Below are positions 1-7,159 of a DNA stretch of 64,000 bases, piece after piece. This DNA comes from Candidatus Woesearchaeota archaeon (lineage in GTDB: Archaea > Nanobdellota > Nanobdellia > Woesearchaeales > UBA11576): the NCBI GenBank assembly GCA_018668595.1, contig JABJCP010000038.1:24769-88768 (forward strand). The letters are read 5' to 3'. The notes beneath the pieces are model-generated. The model ran no database searches. It saw only the letters and a program-made list of their open reading frames with translations, and was not told the DNA's origin. The position numbers and the translations under genes were made by a program. The first letter of the stretch is position 1. Every line of letters starts with the position of its first letter.

Positions 1-699
1 GCAGTTATTGACGTATTTAGAAAAGCAAATATTCCTTTGCGAATAATTTCAGAAGAACATGGTCAAATTGATCTTTCAGAAAATCCTAAATTTTTAGCAG
101 TACTTGATGGTTTAGATGGAACTATAGTCTATAAAACTAAACGAGGAAAAGGAAGATATGGAACTATGTTTGGAATTTTTTCAAATTTAGATCCAACTTA
201 TGAAGATTATATTTTTAGTGGTGTGATGGAACATTCTTCTAACAAATTATATTATGCAATTAAAAATAAAGGAGGATTCCTATTACAAAATGGAGAAAAA
301 AGTATTCTTAAATGTAGTTCTAAAATTAAATTAGATAAATCAACTATAATTTATGTTGACGAATGCTTTGATGGTAATAGAAATGTCCCCCTTATTTATG
401 ATACCTATTCATCAAAACTAGAAGGATATAATTTTCTTCAACAAAAGTCATCTGCAATTCATTATGTAGATTTAGCACAAGGAACTGCAGACTTAGTATT
501 AGAATGTACAAGAAAAGGCAATCTAGAAATTGCTGTTGCGTTTGGTTTAGTAAATGAAGCAGGAGGAGTGATTGTTACACGTGATGGAGTTAATATTAAT
601 AAGAAAAAATATTTAGTTTTAGGACAAGACAAATATATTCCGATAATATCCGCATCAACAATAGATTTAGCAAAAGAATTGATAAGAAAAATATCTTGA
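1..699 (+). CDS. Inositol monophosphatase-like phosphatase, 5' truncated by the window edge
   Basis: The reading frame is open from base 1 and ends at a TGA at 697-699, so the gene begins upstream of the window; the TTG at 37 is an internal codon and not a convincing start. The sequence shows the metal-binding pattern of the inositol monophosphatase / archaeal fructose-bisphosphatase superfamily: an SEEHG element like the usual GEE, then LDGLDGT corresponding to the D-P-x-D-G-T motif, and a late EAGG element. The family hydrolyses sugar or inositol phosphates in the cytosol with Mg2+. The canonical DP is replaced by DG and the late W-D motif is weak, so the exact substrate cannot be given. 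Confidence 0.7.
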   Translation, partial: AVIDVFRKANIPLRIISEEHGQIDLSENPKFLAVLDGLDGTIVYKTKRGKGRYGTMFGIFSNLDPTYEDYIFSGVMEHSSNKLYYAIKNKGGFLLQNGEKSILKCSSKIKLDKSTIIYVDECFDGNRNVPLIYDTYSSKLEGYNFLQQKSSAIHYVDLAQGTADLVLECTRKGNLEIAVAFGLVNEAGGVIVTRDGVNINKKKYLVLGQDKYIPIISASTIDLAKELIRKIS

Positions 700-733
700 A
701 GTAAAATTCATATAGTTAATTGAGTTAAGTAAT

Positions 734-1030
734 ATGAATATGGCAGTAACAGAAGAAGATTTAAACATTGCAGATGAGATTTTAGACTGTCTAACTACAG
801 ATCCAATGAAATCATTAAAACTTTATGTTCAAGCAAAACCAGAAGTTAAAAAAATGTTAGGAAGTGTTGATCCTCGAGAACTACTTATTAATATTGATCC
901 AAAAATTGAAACTGAAAAAGTAATGACTTATATTGACGCTCAGGAACATGGTAATGAACCGGGAATGAAACGAGCATATAAGTCGAGTAATGAACTTACA
1001 AGAAACGAAATAGATGATTTGTTTAAATGA
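734..1030 (+). CDS. Hypothetical protein, 98 aa, acidic and helical
   Basis: I do not recognise this protein. It starts at ATG 734; a second ATG at 740 is equally possible because no strong ribosome binding site is visible. The product is soluble with many acidic residues, no membrane segment, cysteine pair or known motif. It follows the phosphatase-like gene by 34 bases and its stop lies 11 bases before the next small gene, so the three may be cotranscribed. Confidence 0.55.
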   Translation: MNMAVTEEDLNIADEILDCLTTDPMKSLKLYVQAKPEVKKMLGSVDPRELLINIDPKIETEKVMTYIDAQEHGNEPGMKRAYKSSNELTRNEIDDLFK

Positions 1031-1041
1031 GGTAGATAAAT

Positions 1042-1311
1042 ATGGGAGAATTAGATACAGTTAAACATTGCTTAGATGAACTTAATGAATTGAAAAAAGA
1101 CCAAACAAATGAATTCTGGAGATTTACCCGATCAAAAGATCGAGTAACTGGTGAAATGCAAAACAAACGTATCAAAGAAAAGTTTGAAAAACGGTGGAAT
1201 AAATTAATAATTGCAATGAAAAATCTTAACATGACACTCCAAAGTTTAGATCACAATGCTATTGAATTATATAATGGTTTAGCTGGTTGGTTTGATGAAA
1301 AGCTAGAATAA
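1042..1311 (+). CDS. Hypothetical protein, 89 aa, predicted alpha-helical
   Basis: Not recognised. A GAGGT ribosome binding site overlaps the upstream gene's stop and sits about 8 bases before ATG 1042, which supports both the start and translational coupling. The sequence is highly charged with heptad-like spacing of leucines and isoleucines and looks like an all-helical small protein. No catalytic motif is visible. The opposite-strand frame over this region is a shadow. Confidence 0.55.
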   Translation: MGELDTVKHCLDELNELKKDQTNEFWRFTRSKDRVTGEMQNKRIKEKFEKRWNKLIIAMKNLNMTLQSLDHNAIELYNGLAGWFDEKLE

Positions 1312-1650
1312 GCTTTTTTTGTAAAACGTTAAAGTTATATAATTAATTCTATTGAAATATTTTCAAAATAACAGAAAATCTTTCAATATAACTTAGGAAA
1401 TATTTATTAACCAGTTTGAATAATAAATAATTATTGGAAATTGGTTAAATTTTTTAAAAAAATTGAGCTTTATTTAAATTAGAATAAATAAAAAACCCGC
1501 ACTAAAGTACAGAGTTTTTAGTGTAAACAGTTGAATAAATAAGGCTTAAAAGCCAAGGTATAAACTCAACTTTTAACAACCAATAAAACCTTGCCAAAAC
1601 AGCGAAAAGTTTATATATACCTGAGTATACCATAGTATACAGTGATATAA
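1312..1650. repeat. Gene-free region with consecutive hairpins
   Basis: This 339-base stretch holds no convincing gene. It contains several inverted repeats: 1332-1340 with 1386-1394 (9 of 9 bases), nested around 1352-1357 with 1361-1366; 1407-1413 with 1442-1448 (7 of 7); 1500-1506 with 1517-1523 (7 of 7); and 1530-1534 with 1566-1570 enclosing GGCTT/AAGCC at 1543-1547 and 1550-1554. In such AT-rich DNA the shorter ones could arise by chance; the density is what stands out. The 3' end holds the antitoxin promoter. Confidence 0.4.
1610..1640 (+). promoter_or_regulatory. Promoter and probable operator of the antitoxin gene
   Basis: A TATA box reads TTTATATATA at 1610-1619. The pentamer TATAC occurs at 1616, 1626 and 1636, exactly 10 bases apart; the last two are parts of GTATAC palindromes at 1625-1630 and 1635-1640. 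Sites one helical turn apart around the start of transcription fit an autoregulated antitoxin operator bound by stacked dimers. The role is inferred from position. Confidence 0.5.
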
Positions 1651-1890
1651 ATGCAGGCTACAACAATAAAAATTCATGAAGATACAAAAGGACAATTAGA
1701 TCAATATAGAGAATACAAAAATGAAAGTTATGATGAAGTTATTAAGAAAATGATATATATTGCAAAGAACATAAAAACACACCCTCAACTTAGCAAAGAA
1801 ACAATAATAGCTATTGAAAAAGCTAGAAAAAGAATTAAATCTGGAAATTTTGTAACAGAAGATGAAGCAAAAAAAAGACTAGGTTTTTAG
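1651..1890 (+). CDS. Antitoxin-like protein, ribbon-helix-helix type, 79 aa
   Basis: The N-terminus (about residues 3-30: a beta strand TTIKIHEDTKGQL followed by two helices) matches the short archaeal VapB/RelB-like antitoxins, and the C-terminus (EDEAKKRLGF) resembles the toxin-neutralising tail of RelB relatives. Such proteins bind and inhibit the cognate toxin and repress their own promoter; phased TATAC repeats lie directly upstream. The toxin would be expected to start at the ATG immediately after the stop, at 1891, but its body is displaced by an insert (see next entries). Family assignment is from sequence pattern only. Confidence 0.65.
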   Translation: MQATTIKIHEDTKGQLDQYREYKNESYDEVIKKMIYIAKNIKTHPQLSKETIIAIEKARKRIKSGNFVTEDEAKKRLGF

Positions 1891-2327
1891 ATGTATAAAA
1901 TGAAAAAAATCGAGCTACTCTGCGCACTGAAGTGCGCAGTATCTTAAACGCTCGATTTTCTGCATTTCAAATTTAACTCATCCACCACATAAATATGGAG
2001 GTAATGAGAACTTTGCAATATTAAAGTTCTCAAAGATAAATTTCATTAAGATAATTTATCTATTCGCAAAATAAATTCGAAATAATATTTGATCGAGCAG
2101 CAATTGAATTCTTAGAAAAAATTGAAAAAAAACTAGCTAAAAGAATTTGGAATAAAATTATGTCTACAAAAGAAAATCCTCATCGCTTTTTTGATAAATT
2201 AGTCGAAAGAAAAGATTATAAGCTAAGAATTGGAGATTATAGAGTGGTTGCAGATCTAAATGATAAAGAAAAAAAGATCGAAATAACCAGTATAGGACAC
2301 AGAAAAAATATATATAAAAATATTTAA
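1891..2327 (+). pseudogene. RelE/ParE-family toxin, split near its start by a hairpin insert
   Basis: From 2076 to the stop at 2325-2327 an open frame encodes a nearly complete RelE-type mRNA interferase: FEIIFDRAAIEFLEKIEKK near the N-terminus, then YKLRIGDYRVVAD and a terminal GHRKNIYK, all typical of the archaeal family. The frame has no ATG, GTG or TTG after the upstream stop at 2052-2054. The missing start is found at 1891, right after the antitoxin stop, as ATG TAT AAA (Met-Tyr-Lys). Removing about 173 bases (1900-2072) would join it in frame as MYK-(K)FEIIFD, the normal start of this family. As it stands translation from 1891 stops after 18 codons, so the toxin is probably inactive. 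Confidence 0.7.
1900..2072. repeat. Hairpin-array insert inside the relE-like gene
   Basis: The insert consists of consecutive perfect inverted repeats: 1906-1915 with 1950-1959 (10 of 10) enclosing 1920-1928 with 1931-1939 (9 of 9, loop GA); 2005-2014 with 2023-2032 (10 of 10); and 2034-2042 with 2053-2061 (9 of 9). A weaker CTCAT/ATGAG pair lies at about 1977-2007. It contains no gene. The boundaries are inferred from the toxin reading frame; no clear target duplication is visible beyond a shared ATAAA. It resembles a non-autonomous mobile or structured RNA element, and no transposase is nearby. Confidence 0.55.
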
Positions 2328-2368
2328 ATCTCAGTTCTTAAAATATTATAAAATTCATCTTTAGCAAT

Positions 2369-2425
2369 AAAAATATAAGCATAAAATTTATTAAGTTCTT
2401 TTGTAATGATGTGTTTATGGATTTT
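2369..2425. repeat. Left copy of a 57-bp direct repeat: displaced promoter and start of the btpA-like gene
   Basis: Bases 2369-2425 match 3916-3972 without gaps, with mismatches only at 2408, 2411 and 2413 (54 of 57). The right copy is the promoter region and first three codons of the btpA-like gene; the left copy includes the same ATGGATTTT, which then runs into unrelated sequence. It lies 41 bases after the toxin stop. The two copies bracket the first Fic gene. The rest of the gene-free stretch 2328-2620 holds the Fic operator described next. Confidence 0.85.
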
Positions 2426-2499
2426 TCAAAAAAAGTTAACTAATTTATAATTTCTACAGTTAAATTATAACAAAAATGCTTATTGTAAAAAACATCCAT

Positions 2500-2616
2500 T
2501 ACCAAAACCTACCAATATCTACCAAATTGGTAGTTCATACTTACTACCAAAACCTACCAATATCTACCAAATTGGTAGAAAGATTTATATAATACCAATT
2601 CATTTGTGATTGGTAG
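2500..2616 (+). promoter_or_regulatory. Operator array and promoter of the first Fic gene
   Basis: Two 34-bp direct repeats (2500-2533 and 2545-2578, 45-bp period, identical) each end in the palindrome CTACCAAATTGGTAG. A third inverted repeat, TACCAAT/ATTGGTA, sits at 2593-2599 and 2609-2615, ending six bases before the ATG. A TATA box (TTTATATA) is at 2584-2591, so the third site overlaps the expected transcription start. This layout indicates tight repression by a dimeric regulator recognising CTACCAA-TTGGTAG, plausibly the C-terminal winged helix of the Fic protein itself (inference). Confidence 0.7.
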
Positions 2617-2620
2617 ATAA

Positions 2621-3925
2621 ATGAAAGTCCCTAAAAAACCACCTGAACTTCAAGAAGTATTAAAAAATAATAAAGAGCACATTTTTGACATAGTTGAAAA
2701 TTCAGCAGTTAAAAAATTCATGAACAAATGCAATGCAGAATATATTCATTGGGATCAGCTAAGATATAAAAAAATTCCAAATAACATCAAACCCGAATAT
2801 ATTTGGATCTTCTTAAAATTATTTAGAAATAGTCAATCTAAAATATTCAATTTTGCTAAATGGAAGTTTAAATTCATGCTAACAGATGAATCTCAAAGAA
2901 GATTGCACATATTAGATAAAGGCACGGCAGGAAATCTTGAAACAGGATTAGAATCTATGCATACGTCAGGACGCAAAAGGTACATAATCAGTTCTTTAAT
3001 GGAAGAAGCAATTGCTTCTAGTCAGCTCGAAGGTGCAGCCACAACTAGAAAAATTGCCAAAGATCTTTTGAGAAAGAAAAAGAAACCAAAAAATTATTCT
3101 GAAAAAATGATTGTTAATGGATTTAAAACAATTCAAAAGATTGTAAAAATGCAAAATGTAAAAATAACTCCTCAGATAATAATAGAACTCCAAAAAGAAA
3201 TTACAAAAGACACATTAAAAGATGAAAACGATTCAGGCAGATTTAGGGATAATGATGACGTTGTTGTCGGCGATCCTATAGAGTTAGAAAAAATATATCA
3301 CAAACCCCCTGATTATCAAAAAGTACCTAAATTAATTGAAGAGTTTTGTGATTTTGCAAATGATGACGACCACCAATTCATTCATCCAATAATTAAAGGC
3401 ATAATTTTACATTTTTTAATCGGATACATCCACCCATTTAACGACGGTAATGGTAGAACTGCAAGAACTATATTTTATTGGTATGTATTGTCTAGAGGAT
3501 ATTGGTTATTTGAGTTTATGGCAGTGTCTAGAATCATATTAAGATCGAAAAAGAAATATGGTCTAGCATACCTTTACACTGAAACTGATAATAATGATCT
3601 AACATATTTTATTAATTATAATCTTTGCGCGATTGAAGAAGCTTTACAAGACATGGAAGAACATATTGCTAAGAAACAAAAAGAACAATCTGAGGCAATG
3701 AATTTAATAAAAAATAAAAAAGACATCAATTTGAGACAAGCAGAGATATTAAAAGAATTTATCAAAGAACCAGAAAAAGGTTTTGATATTAGTGAAATTA
3801 GAGGTGCTTATAATATTGCTTATGATACTGCTAGAAACGATCTATTACACTTAGAAAAATTAAAATACATAGAAAAAATAACCGACCAAAAGAAATTTGT
3901 GTTTATATTAATAAAAAAAATATAA
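2621..3925 (+). CDS. Fic-domain protein (probable AMPylase) with winged-helix tail, 434 aa
   Basis: The catalytic Fic motif HPFNDGNGRTAR is at residues 271-282; its histidine transfers AMP from ATP to a hydroxyl on a target protein. An inhibitory-helix motif SSQLEG at 133-138 matches the (S/T)xxxE(G/N) element that blocks ATP in class II Fic proteins, so the enzyme is probably self-inhibited. The N-terminal Fic/DOC-associated region spans about 90-200, and residues 370-430 look like a winged helix-turn-helix. ATG 2621 lies just downstream of an operator array. The stop codon falls inside the right-hand copy of a direct repeat, so the gene fills a cassette between duplicated ends. The target protein is unknown. 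Confidence 0.9.
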   Translation: MKVPKKPPELQEVLKNNKEHIFDIVENSAVKKFMNKCNAEYIHWDQLRYKKIPNNIKPEYIWIFLKLFRNSQSKIFNFAKWKFKFMLTDESQRRLHILDKGTAGNLETGLESMHTSGRKRYIISSLMEEAIASSQLEGAATTRKIAKDLLRKKKKPKNYSEKMIVNGFKTIQKIVKMQNVKITPQIIIELQKEITKDTLKDENDSGRFRDNDDVVVGDPIELEKIYHKPPDYQKVPKLIEEFCDFANDDDHQFIHPIIKGIILHFLIGYIHPFNDGNGRTARTIFYWYVLSRGYWLFEFMAVSRIILRSKKKYGLAYLYTETDNNDLTYFINYNLCAIEEALQDMEEHIAKKQKEQSEAMNLIKNKKDINLRQAEILKEFIKEPEKGFDISEIRGAYNIAYDTARNDLLHLEKLKYIEKITDQKKFVFILIKKI

Positions 3926-3972
3926 GCATAAAATTTATTAAGTTCTTTTGTAATAATATTTTTATGGATTTT
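3916..3972. repeat. Right copy of the 57-bp direct repeat flanking the first Fic gene
   Basis: Matches 2369-2425 at 54 of 57 positions. It contains the Fic stop codon, the presumed promoter of the btpA-like gene and that gene's first three codons (ATG at 3964). The repeat period is 1547 bases. Confidence 0.85.
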
Positions 3973-4662
3973 AGCACTAAACCAATACTAGGAATGATAC
4001 ATCTTGCAGGAGATGATCCTGTTAAACGAGCTCTTGATGAAGTCGCTATTTATGAAGAAGAAGGAATAGATGGAGTGATTGTTGAAAACTATCACGGAAC
4101 TGCTTCTGATGTTGTTGATGTATTAAGAGTTTTGGATACTTCAATTTTAGTTGGAGTAAATATTCTTCCAAATAATTTTTGGATTTCTTTGCCCTTAGCT
4201 GTGAAGTATAAATTAGATTTTGTTCAACTAGATCATGTTGCAGGAGTTTATGAGTCTGGTTCAATAGATTACAACCACTACAAATTTGTAAAAGAGAGAA
4301 ATAAAGTTTTAGTTCTTGGCGGAGTATGGCCAAAATATTATACACCTGTTTCAGGTTCAGATTTAGAAAGCGATTTATTAACTGGAGTTGAGCAAGCAGA
4401 AGCAATCGTTGTAACTGGAGCAGGAACAGGACAAGAAACACCAATTTCCAAGGTTAAAAAGTTTAGATCTGTGATTGGAGATCATCCATTGATTGTTGGT
4501 GCAGGTCTTACTGTTGAGAATTGTTACTCGTCTTTGAAACTTGCAGATGGCGGGATTGTAGGCAGTGTGTTTAAAGAAAATGGAGATACTCATAAGAAGA
4601 TTGATAGGTATAGAGTTAGAGAATTTGTTGATATTGTAAAAGAAGTTAGAAATTCTATTTAA
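3964..4662 (+). CDS. BtpA/SgcQ-family protein, 232 aa
   Basis: The N-terminal KPILGMIHLAG and the C-terminal ADGGIVGSVFKENGD are hallmarks of the BtpA family, TIM-barrel proteins first known from photosystem I biogenesis in cyanobacteria but widespread in archaea, where the role is unknown; a nucleoside or sugar-phosphate lyase-like activity is often guessed. Length is close to the family norm of 230-270. The start ATG sits in the duplicated sequence that also occurs at 2417, meaning this gene's promoter was copied or rebuilt when the Fic cassette arrived. Confidence 0.8.
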   Translation: MDFSTKPILGMIHLAGDDPVKRALDEVAIYEEEGIDGVIVENYHGTASDVVDVLRVLDTSILVGVNILPNNFWISLPLAVKYKLDFVQLDHVAGVYESGSIDYNHYKFVKERNKVLVLGGVWPKYYTPVSGSDLESDLLTGVEQAEAIVVTGAGTGQETPISKVKKFRSVIGDHPLIVGAGLTVENCYSSLKLADGGIVGSVFKENGDTHKKIDRYRVREFVDIVKEVRNSI

Positions 4663-4885
4663 TTCCTTTTGGAAAATAAGTATTTTTATGTTCTTTGTAT
4701 ATTAGAATTATTTTATAATTATTAAGAAGATTTCCTAAGTTATGTTTTATATCTAGAATTGTATCTCTAAGGATGTTTTGATTTTTTGTAAGCAAAGTAA
4801 TTTTCAAATCCCATTCATCAATTGTTCTTTTGATATACTGAATTGAACTATTTAATATATTAAAAGAAAAATAAGTGTAGAAAGA
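4655..4885 (-). pseudogene. C-terminal remnant of an Lrp/AsnC-type regulator
   Basis: On the minus strand a frame with no usable start, bounded upstream by a stop at 4886-4888, encodes about 76 residues ending IYKEHKNTYFPKGIK. The pattern DEWDLKITLLTKNQ...DIKHNLGNLLNNYKIILIYKEH matches the end of the Lrp ligand-binding (RAM) domain and resembles the C-termini of the intact tandem Lrp regulators at 20972 and 39254. The DNA-binding part is gone. Its stop overlaps the 3' end of the btpA-like gene. I read it as a decayed regulator. Confidence 0.6.
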
Positions 4886-4914
4886 TTAATTTTAGTGTTG
4901 TGAAAGAGTTGAAT

Positions 4915-5826
4915 TTAACTTTCTAGCTCCCTAATTATTTTTGAGAGCCTGTTTATGTCTAGATCAAGTCTTGTTGAAATCTCTGGGCTAAGTTTTTTGT
5001 TCAATTTTTTTTGTTTAACTAAACCTAAACGCCAAACAGAATATCCAATGTCTCCGCAAGTGTTTAGCAAGGAGATAATTAGCAATTTTTTCATGCTTTT
5101 TTTTGATGATTTGCACCCATATGTTTTTAGGAACAAATCTTTTTGTTTGGAATTGAGTCTTAGACTTTGTATAAAATATACAAGATCCCACTCAGGAAAA
5201 TTATAATTTGAAAATTCCCAATCCAGAAGTATGATTTTTTTACCATCATAAATAATGTTTTCTCTTGATAAATCTCTATGTAACAAACAAGCTTTTTTCC
5301 TGTTAGCAAAAAGTCCATCATTTTTCTTGCAAAAATCAGTTACTCTATTAAATAACGAATCGATTTTATTAATTGTTTTAGAAGGAATTGCATTCCTATG
5401 ATTATTAACATTTCTAAAGTAAGGTTTTATTGCTTTTAGCATAGAATGTTTTTTGCAAGGTTTCTTTTGTTGATGTAATTTTTTAAGCCATTTTGCCATT
5501 AAAGTTATAAATTTATCATTTAATTTTTTAGGGTGTTTACCCTCAATAAATTCTTCAACAAAATAATCAAAGGGAATAATTTTATGAGATGTATCAATAA
5601 AATAAACTTCGGGTCCTAAGCCAGGTCTTAGATATTTCAAGAGAGTGTATTCTTTCTTCAAATTCTTAAATTGAGGATTATTTTCTATTCGCAATACATA
5701 TTTTTTATTAGTTGTAACAATAGCATAATTTGAATTATGATTTCCACTAGCTAGGGAAAAAAATTTAACTAAATCTTGATTCAGTTTCTTACAAATTTGT
5801 TCTACTTGTTTTTTATTAATATTCAT
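4915..5826 (-). CDS. Aminoglycoside/choline phosphotransferase-fold kinase, 303 aa
   Basis: The catalytic loop HRDLSRENI and the metal-binding LLDWEF motif identify the APH / choline kinase fold; the N-terminal lobe has the ATP-binding lysine region KKYVLRIE and EYTLLKYL. These enzymes phosphorylate small hydroxyl-containing substrates, for example choline or ethanolamine head groups; the substrate here cannot be read. I start at ATG 5826 because a TATA box (TATATAAA, 5856-5849 on the minus strand) lies about 27 bases upstream, as for a leaderless archaeal transcript; the frame extends 29 codons further upstream across that promoter. Confidence 0.8.
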   Translation of the reverse strand: MNINKKQVEQICKKLNQDLVKFFSLASGNHNSNYAIVTTNKKYVLRIENNPQFKNLKKEYTLLKYLRPGLGPEVYFIDTSHKIIPFDYFVEEFIEGKHPKKLNDKFITLMAKWLKKLHQQKKPCKKHSMLKAIKPYFRNVNNHRNAIPSKTINKIDSLFNRVTDFCKKNDGLFANRKKACLLHRDLSRENIIYDGKKIILLDWEFSNYNFPEWDLVYFIQSLRLNSKQKDLFLKTYGCKSSKKSMKKLLIISLLNTCGDIGYSVWRLGLVKQKKLNKKLSPEISTRLDLDINRLSKIIRELES

Positions 5827-5949
5827 AGACTGTAAATTATGAAACGTGTTTATATACTTTACCCATTTTGGCCCAAAGAAATATTTAATATGAATTAAAC
5901 TCCTAGAAGACAATAAAATTTAAATAAAACATAGTTCTTGAAATTAAAC

Positions 5950-6345
5950 ATGAAACATTATAAATTTGAAGCAACTGAAAAAAATTTAAAAGGAACAATT
6001 ACTTGTGGATCCAAAGTAGGTTATGAAGGAGATTCAAAATTTGATTTAACACAAGTATTAGATATCCTAGATCAAATTAATAAAGAACTCAATTTAGAAG
6101 GAATTGCTTCTATTCCCTGCATTGTTGTAGAAGGCGAACTAGTAGGAAGATCTGACTTAGAAAAATACAGAGAAAAAATATATAATCTAAACTTTGCATG
6201 GTGTCCGAGAGTTCCTGCACCAAGTACAGATGACTTTTATGAAACATTAAAGCAATATGTAAATAGACTCGGCAATAAAATGCAACAAGAGAGAATATAT
6301 GTAGAGTTTGAAGGGGACACAGTTGTTTATAAGAGGAAAGATTAG
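5950..6345 (+). CDS. Hypothetical protein, 131 aa
   Basis: Not recognised. The start is placed at ATG 5950 because a TATA-like TTTAAATAA at 5919-5927 lies about 27 bases upstream; a TTG at 5938 in the same frame is less likely. The protein is soluble, with three cysteines (in TCGS, PCIV and WCPR) that do not form a clear metal site. It is divergent from the kinase gene, so the two promoters lie back to back in 5827-5949. Confidence 0.55.
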   Translation: MKHYKFEATEKNLKGTITCGSKVGYEGDSKFDLTQVLDILDQINKELNLEGIASIPCIVVEGELVGRSDLEKYREKIYNLNFAWCPRVPAPSTDDFYETLKQYVNRLGNKMQQERIYVEFEGDTVVYKRKD

Positions 6346-6393
6346 AAAAACTAAATAAATAATTTCTTAAATAGATTAAGCAACTTTTGATTT

Positions 6394-7053
6394 TTATGAG
6401 TTTGTTTTAATTAAATTTTTTAGTGTGCTAAAAGCTTTCGGAGTATCTTCTTCTTTAATTATAAAAGTCATCTCTGTCAAGGTTGATATAATTTCCACAA
6501 TATTTATATTTTCCCAATTTAAAGCTCTTGTGATAATATAAAATAACCCTACTGTTTCAATAGATTCTTGAGGTATATTTATAGTAACACTACTTAAATC
6601 TTCAATAATTTTTTTAATTTCCTTCTTTGAAAAAAGTTTAAGCAGTTGTTCTTTATACTTGCTATCCATAATTAACATTACTTCATTTACTCCTTGTGTA
6701 ATTGCTAAGAAATCGCCTTTTTTATAATCAATCAAATCATAAATAGATTGTAATTTCTTTTGAAGATTTTCTGTTTTGTATACTGTAATTTCAATAATAT
6801 CTGAGCGAACAGTTATATGCGAAAATTTATCAAATTTGACTTGTGCGATAAATGTCTTTTCTAATTTTTCAGAAAGTCTTCTTATTGCCATATTTACAGC
6901 ACTAAATTTAACTTTCTTTTTGAGCTCCTTTTCAATCTCGGGAATCATCTGTTCAGCTAGAGCTGCATTATTGACTAGGCCTTTACTAAGCGCTTCTTGC
7001 ATAAAGGGCTTTTGTTCAATTATTTTCTCAACCAAATTAGCAATCGTAACCAT
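6394..7053 (-). CDS. ACT-domain protein with N-terminal helical region, 219 aa
   Basis: The first 70 residues resemble a helix-turn-helix region (VNNAALAEQMIPEIEKEL, then AVNMAIRRLSEKL). Residues about 165-215 (VGLFYIITRALNWENINIVEIISTLTEMTFIIKEEDTPKAFSTLKNLI) closely follow the ACT domain of aspartate kinase, which binds amino acids. No kinase domain is present, so this is likely a stand-alone amino-acid-sensing regulator of the archaeal aspartokinase-ACT-like family rather than an enzyme. The gene converges with 5950-6345. Confidence 0.65.
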   Translation of the reverse strand: MVTIANLVEKIIEQKPFMQEALSKGLVNNAALAEQMIPEIEKELKKKVKFSAVNMAIRRLSEKLEKTFIAQVKFDKFSHITVRSDIIEITVYKTENLQKKLQSIYDLIDYKKGDFLAITQGVNEVMLIMDSKYKEQLLKLFSKKEIKKIIEDLSSVTINIPQESIETVGLFYIITRALNWENINIVEIISTLTEMTFIIKEEDTPKAFSTLKNLIKTNS

Positions 7054-7159
7054 TTAACTTTTCTCCATTATTTTGTGAATTATTTTACATCAAGTTAATA
7101 TGTTATATAAACTTTTCTATTATTATCAGCCGACGGGCTTAAAACGGGGAGACAAGAAA

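Noticed and set aside
1891..1947. Small gene MYKMKKIELLCALKCAVS after the antitoxin
   Set aside because: It arises from the toxin start running into the hairpin insert; 18 codons with no other support.
2500..2578. Two 34-bp direct repeats resembling a CRISPR array
   Set aside because: Only two copies with an 11-bp spacer, located between a TATA box and its upstream region, and containing a palindrome; an operator fits better. No cas genes are present.
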